From assembly GCA_047975215.1 (NCBI GenBank), contig JBKEDD010000128.1, positions 1 through 7,707 on the forward strand: a stretch of DNA of 7,707 nt, in the 5' to 3' direction. The stretch comes from JAGRMG01 sp047975215. GTDB lineage: Bacteria; Pseudomonadota; Alphaproteobacteria; Rhodobacterales; Rhodobacteraceae. Below, piece by piece: positions 5,862-7,707 of the stretch. The translations under genes were made by a program, and so were the position numbers. The notes beneath the pieces are model-generated. The model searched no databases. It saw only the letters and a list, made by a program, of their open reading frames with translations, and was not told the DNA's origin. The stretch's first letter is position 1. Each line of letters starts with the position of its first letter.

Positions 5862-5893
5862 ATTGCCAAAAGTATATTTATTAGATACTTTTG
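5862..5893 (+). promoter_or_regulatory. Promoter of the XRE gene, probably leaderless
   Basis: TACTTTTG (5886-5893) matches TAnnTTTG exactly and ATTG (5862-5865) sits 20 bases upstream as the -33 element. Only four bases separate the -7 box from the ATG at 5898, so the transcript should begin at or within a few bases of the start codon. Confidence 0.7.
5867..5893. promoter_or_regulatory. Operator-like perfect inverted repeat over the XRE promoter
   Basis: CAAAAGTAT (5867-5875) and ATACTTTTG (5885-5893) are exact reverse complements with a 9-base spacer, so centres are 18 bp apart. The right arm contains the XRE -7 box; the left arm is the same box on the opposite strand. The position suits negative autoregulation by the XRE protein. 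Confidence 0.65.
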
Positions 5894-5897
5894 TAAT

Positions 5898-6263
5898 ATG
5901 AACATTGCACAGAATATTAAAAAGATACGTGAAGAAAAAGGCTTACTACAAAAGCAAGTAGCTTCTTATATTGAGGTAGATAAGTCCACGTATAGCAAGA
6001 TTGAAAAGGGTTTACGTGATGTAACCGTTATCGAGCTTTATAAAATGGCTCAACTTTTTAATATGACCGTTGACCAGATTATTGAACTGGAAGATGGAGT
6101 GCCTAAAGCCGTGGTGTTAGAAGATAAAACCGAAGATGAACGCTTTAAACTCATTAACCAGTTGGACGAAGAAGATAAAAATACAGTCCTTAAAATCATT
6201 GACAAGATGCTGACCAATAAAAAATTTAAGGACTTCTTTGATAAAAATTTGGCTTCATTATAA
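5898..6263 (+). CDS. XRE/HTH_3-family transcriptional regulator
   Basis: 121 aa. Residues 5-60 form a Cro/CI-type helix-turn-helix domain: NIKKIREEKGLLQKQVASYI, then a recognition helix near VDKSTYSKIEKG and the usual GLRDVTVIELYKMAQLF run. A charged C-terminal part (75-121), probably helical, is likely for dimerisation; it has no peptidase motif of LexA/CI repressors. The ATG at 5898 fits the normal family start, though the promoter sits directly in front. The gene is divergent from the ATPase operon across 121 bases that contain both promoters and an inverted repeat in its own promoter. It most probably represses itself and controls excision or replication genes. It converges on the putative immunity gene with only 18 bases between stops. 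Confidence 0.9.
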   Translation: MNIAQNIKKIREEKGLLQKQVASYIEVDKSTYSKIEKGLRDVTVIELYKMAQLFNMTVDQIIELEDGVPKAVVLEDKTEDERFKLINQLDEEDKNTVLKIIDKMLTNKKFKDFFDKNLASL

Positions 6264-6281
6264 AGCACTTAAATAAATAGA

Positions 6282-6794
6282 TTATAAAGACACTCCATAT
6301 TTTTCGTTCAAATAGGTGTCTTGAAAAATAAGCTTTAGATAGTTTTCATATTGCACAAATTCAAAAACTGCGTCTTCTCTTTCTATTATTACAATATCCT
6401 TATTTAAATCAGTCAAAAAATTATCAATGTAACCTGTTGAAGAAAAATCTATTTTTCCAACAATCTCATTATTATCTAAAAATATTATATATGTGTGAAA
6501 ATCTGAAGAAATAAATGACTTGAAGCCTAATACGTCGTATTCAGAGATATCAATACCAAATCTTTTTTTCATATCAATTGATTCAAAATCCCTTGGGATT
6601 AAAACTATCTTATCCCAATCAAAACAATCAACTTCATTATTTAGATTTAAAGTTAAATTATCTGATTTTGAAGTAATAACTTCTATTCTATTTTCAATTT
6701 TTTTTAAACAATCATTTTTTAAACCTGTATACACAAAAAGAATCAATATGATGAGTATTAAAGCTGAAAATATTTTAAACAAATTTTTTCCCAT
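6282..6794 (-). CDS. Putative membrane-anchored immunity protein of the Rhs tip
   Basis: 170 aa from the ATG at 6794; an in-frame ATG at 6830 would overlap the Rhs gene by 26 bases and place charged and polar residues before the membrane helix, so the later start is preferred. MGKNLFKIF leads into a hydrophobic helix (about 8-24), then a soluble domain with FDWDKIVLIPRDF, HTYIIFLDNNEIVGKIDF and a C-terminal YENYLKLIFQD. I recall single-helix or lipoprotein-like proteins with an FDWDK motif beside polymorphic toxins, but no database check was possible. It starts 10 bases after the toxin stop, the usual place for an immunity gene. The gene is much poorer in G+C than the recombinase genes (12 of 60 bases at 6601-6660, against 30 of 60 at 3601-3660), which suggests separate origin. 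The anchor suggests protection at the envelope or periplasm. Confidence 0.7.
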   Translation of the reverse strand: MGKNLFKIFSALILIILILFVYTGLKNDCLKKIENRIEVITSKSDNLTLNLNNEVDCFDWDKIVLIPRDFESIDMKKRFGIDISEYDVLGFKSFISSDFHTYIIFLDNNEIVGKIDFSSTGYIDNFLTDLNKDIVIIEREDAVFEFVQYENYLKLIFQDTYLNEKYGVSL

Positions 6795-6804
6795 TACTAA
6801 ACCA

Positions 6805-7707
6805 TTAATTTGAGTATGGTAATAATGCATTCATAACTTTGAGTTTCGTATCGTGAGTCATATAATGCATATCCTGTTGTTTAATTATAACAGCTCCACT
6901 ATCTATCGCTTCAAATAAATCGTTGACAAATTTATTTGAATCAAAGTTAAATGTACCGTTTGGGTTTAGTTTCAGATTATTACGAGCCCATATAATGCCC
7001 CAACGATTATTATTGTAATCCATATTTCTACTAAAATCATTTTCAGGTCTAAAATTACCTTCTCTTTGATTTTCGTTAAGCTGTCCTAAATCCCAAGCTG
7101 CTTTTTCACCAAATTTTATACTATATACTGCCATAGCTAATGAATGCTTGACTGCATCAGCAATACCATTATTACCAGACCCACCTTCAAATCCTGGCTT
7201 ACTTGTAGAATTCTTAACTTTAGTATAAATATCACTCATCCAAGTTTCTCCTAAAAAAACGCCAGCATTCGCAGCATTTAAGCCATATTTATTAGTGAAA
7301 TTTACAGCGTTGATATTAGTGTTGATTGCAAACTTACCTGAAAACTTACTTCCTGTAATTACTACGTCATTTAATACAGATACTCCAGAAGCATCTGTCC
7401 AACCTCCCATTTCTGTATAAGTCATTTCTCCAAATTCTGGATGGTTGTATGTATCTCCAACTTTTGCATTATCAGGACAAGTGGTACATCGTCCATCAGG
7501 GTCAATAACACTAACCCAATTATTTCCCATTGCCAAATAAGGGCTGTGAAATTCGTGAGCAGGGTCAATCGTTAACCAACGGTTTATTCTTGAATCATAT
7601 AATCGAGCCTCGAACGCCACTTTACCAGTTTCCCTGTCAAGCTCTTGCCCTTGATAGTTGTAACGATAACCACCGTCCACATTCCTGTTGGGTAAGGGCA
7701 TTCCGCC
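6805..7707 (-). CDS. Rhs core C-terminus with toxin-like tip, partial at 5' end
   Basis: The frame is open to the window edge (GG before the ATG at 7701), so the gene probably begins outside; the ATG lies within the core consensus GGMPLPNRN. Counting from that Met, residues 12-70 are the RHS repeat-associated core ending at DPDG, then a linker with CxxC (72-75), then a variable tip to 298. The tip has DAVKHSLAMAVYSIKFG (182-198) and NMDYNNNRWG (226-235), a pattern I associate with the DUF6973 group found at the ends of polymorphic toxins; its activity is unknown to me. In known Rhs proteins the core forms a cage around the tip and is delivered to competitor cells. The adjacent downstream gene is a likely immunity protein. 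If the molecule is circular, this continues into the sequence at 252-275 and stops there, making a short, core-poor tip gene. Confidence 0.85.
   Translation of the reverse strand, partial: GGMPLPNRNVDGGYRYNYQGQELDRETGKVAFEARLYDSRINRWLTIDPAHEFHSPYLAMGNNWVSVIDPDGRCTTCPDNAKVGDTYNHPEFGEMTYTEMGGWTDASGVSVLNDVVITGSKFSGKFAINTNINAVNFTNKYGLNAANAGVFLGETWMSDIYTKVKNSTSKPGFEGGSGNNGIADAVKHSLAMAVYSIKFGEKAAWDLGQLNENQREGNFRPENDFSRNMDYNNNRWGIIWARNNLKLNPNGTFNFDSNKFVNDLFEAIDSGAVIIKQQDMHYMTHDTKLKVMNALLPYSN
7457..7707. repeat. 251-bp direct repeat, right copy (Rhs core end)
   Basis: Identical, as far as I compared, to 1-251. It covers the Rhs core end from GG-MPLPNRN through the linker residue after NAKV (codon 82). 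Toxin-specific sequence starts just beyond the left edge of this copy. Confidence 0.95.

Overview
The window looks like a compact mobile element from a Bacteroidetes (probably flavobacterial) genome. Evidence for the host is A-rich start regions without Shine-Dalgarno sequences, promoter -7 boxes matching TAnnTTTG, and protein families I recognise from that phylum. No rRNA, tRNA, CRISPR array or conjugation gene is visible.

Layout. (1) Positions 1-251 and 7457-7707 are the same 251-bp sequence, which encodes the end of an Rhs core on the minus strand. The window therefore starts and ends in one direct repeat. It is either a repeat-bounded chromosomal unit or a linearised circle of about 7,456 bp. 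(2) Positions 541-1335 (+) encode a conserved 264-aa protein of unknown function, followed by a terminator. (3) Positions 1336-2163 hold no gene but are full of structure: three tandem 11-bp repeats and five hairpins, two with the same 11-nt loop. (4) On the minus strand, reading from 5776 down to 2164, is a likely operon: an AAA+ ATPase with a predicted C-terminal winged helix, a tyrosine recombinase with all catalytic residues, and a second tyrosine recombinase whose first catalytic Arg is Thr and whose HxxR His is Lys. (5) A divergent XRE-type repressor (5898-6263, +) has a promoter whose -7 box ends 4 bp before the ATG and lies in one arm of a perfect 9-bp inverted repeat. (6) From 7707 down to 6282 (-) lie an Rhs core end with a toxin-like tip and an AT-rich, membrane-anchored putative immunity gene.

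How it may work together (inference). The ATPase and the unequal recombinase pair would form the mobility module. The XRE protein would control the switch between itself and the ATPase-recombinase operon. The cargo is an Rhs tip plus immunity pair attached to enough Rhs core to recombine with a resident rhs gene. Integration through the 251-bp core segment would place the new tip in frame behind the resident core and leave the old tip downstream as an orphan, so the element could act as a vehicle for swapping Rhs toxin tips. The sequence supports the parts list and the repeat. It does not by itself prove movement or circularity.
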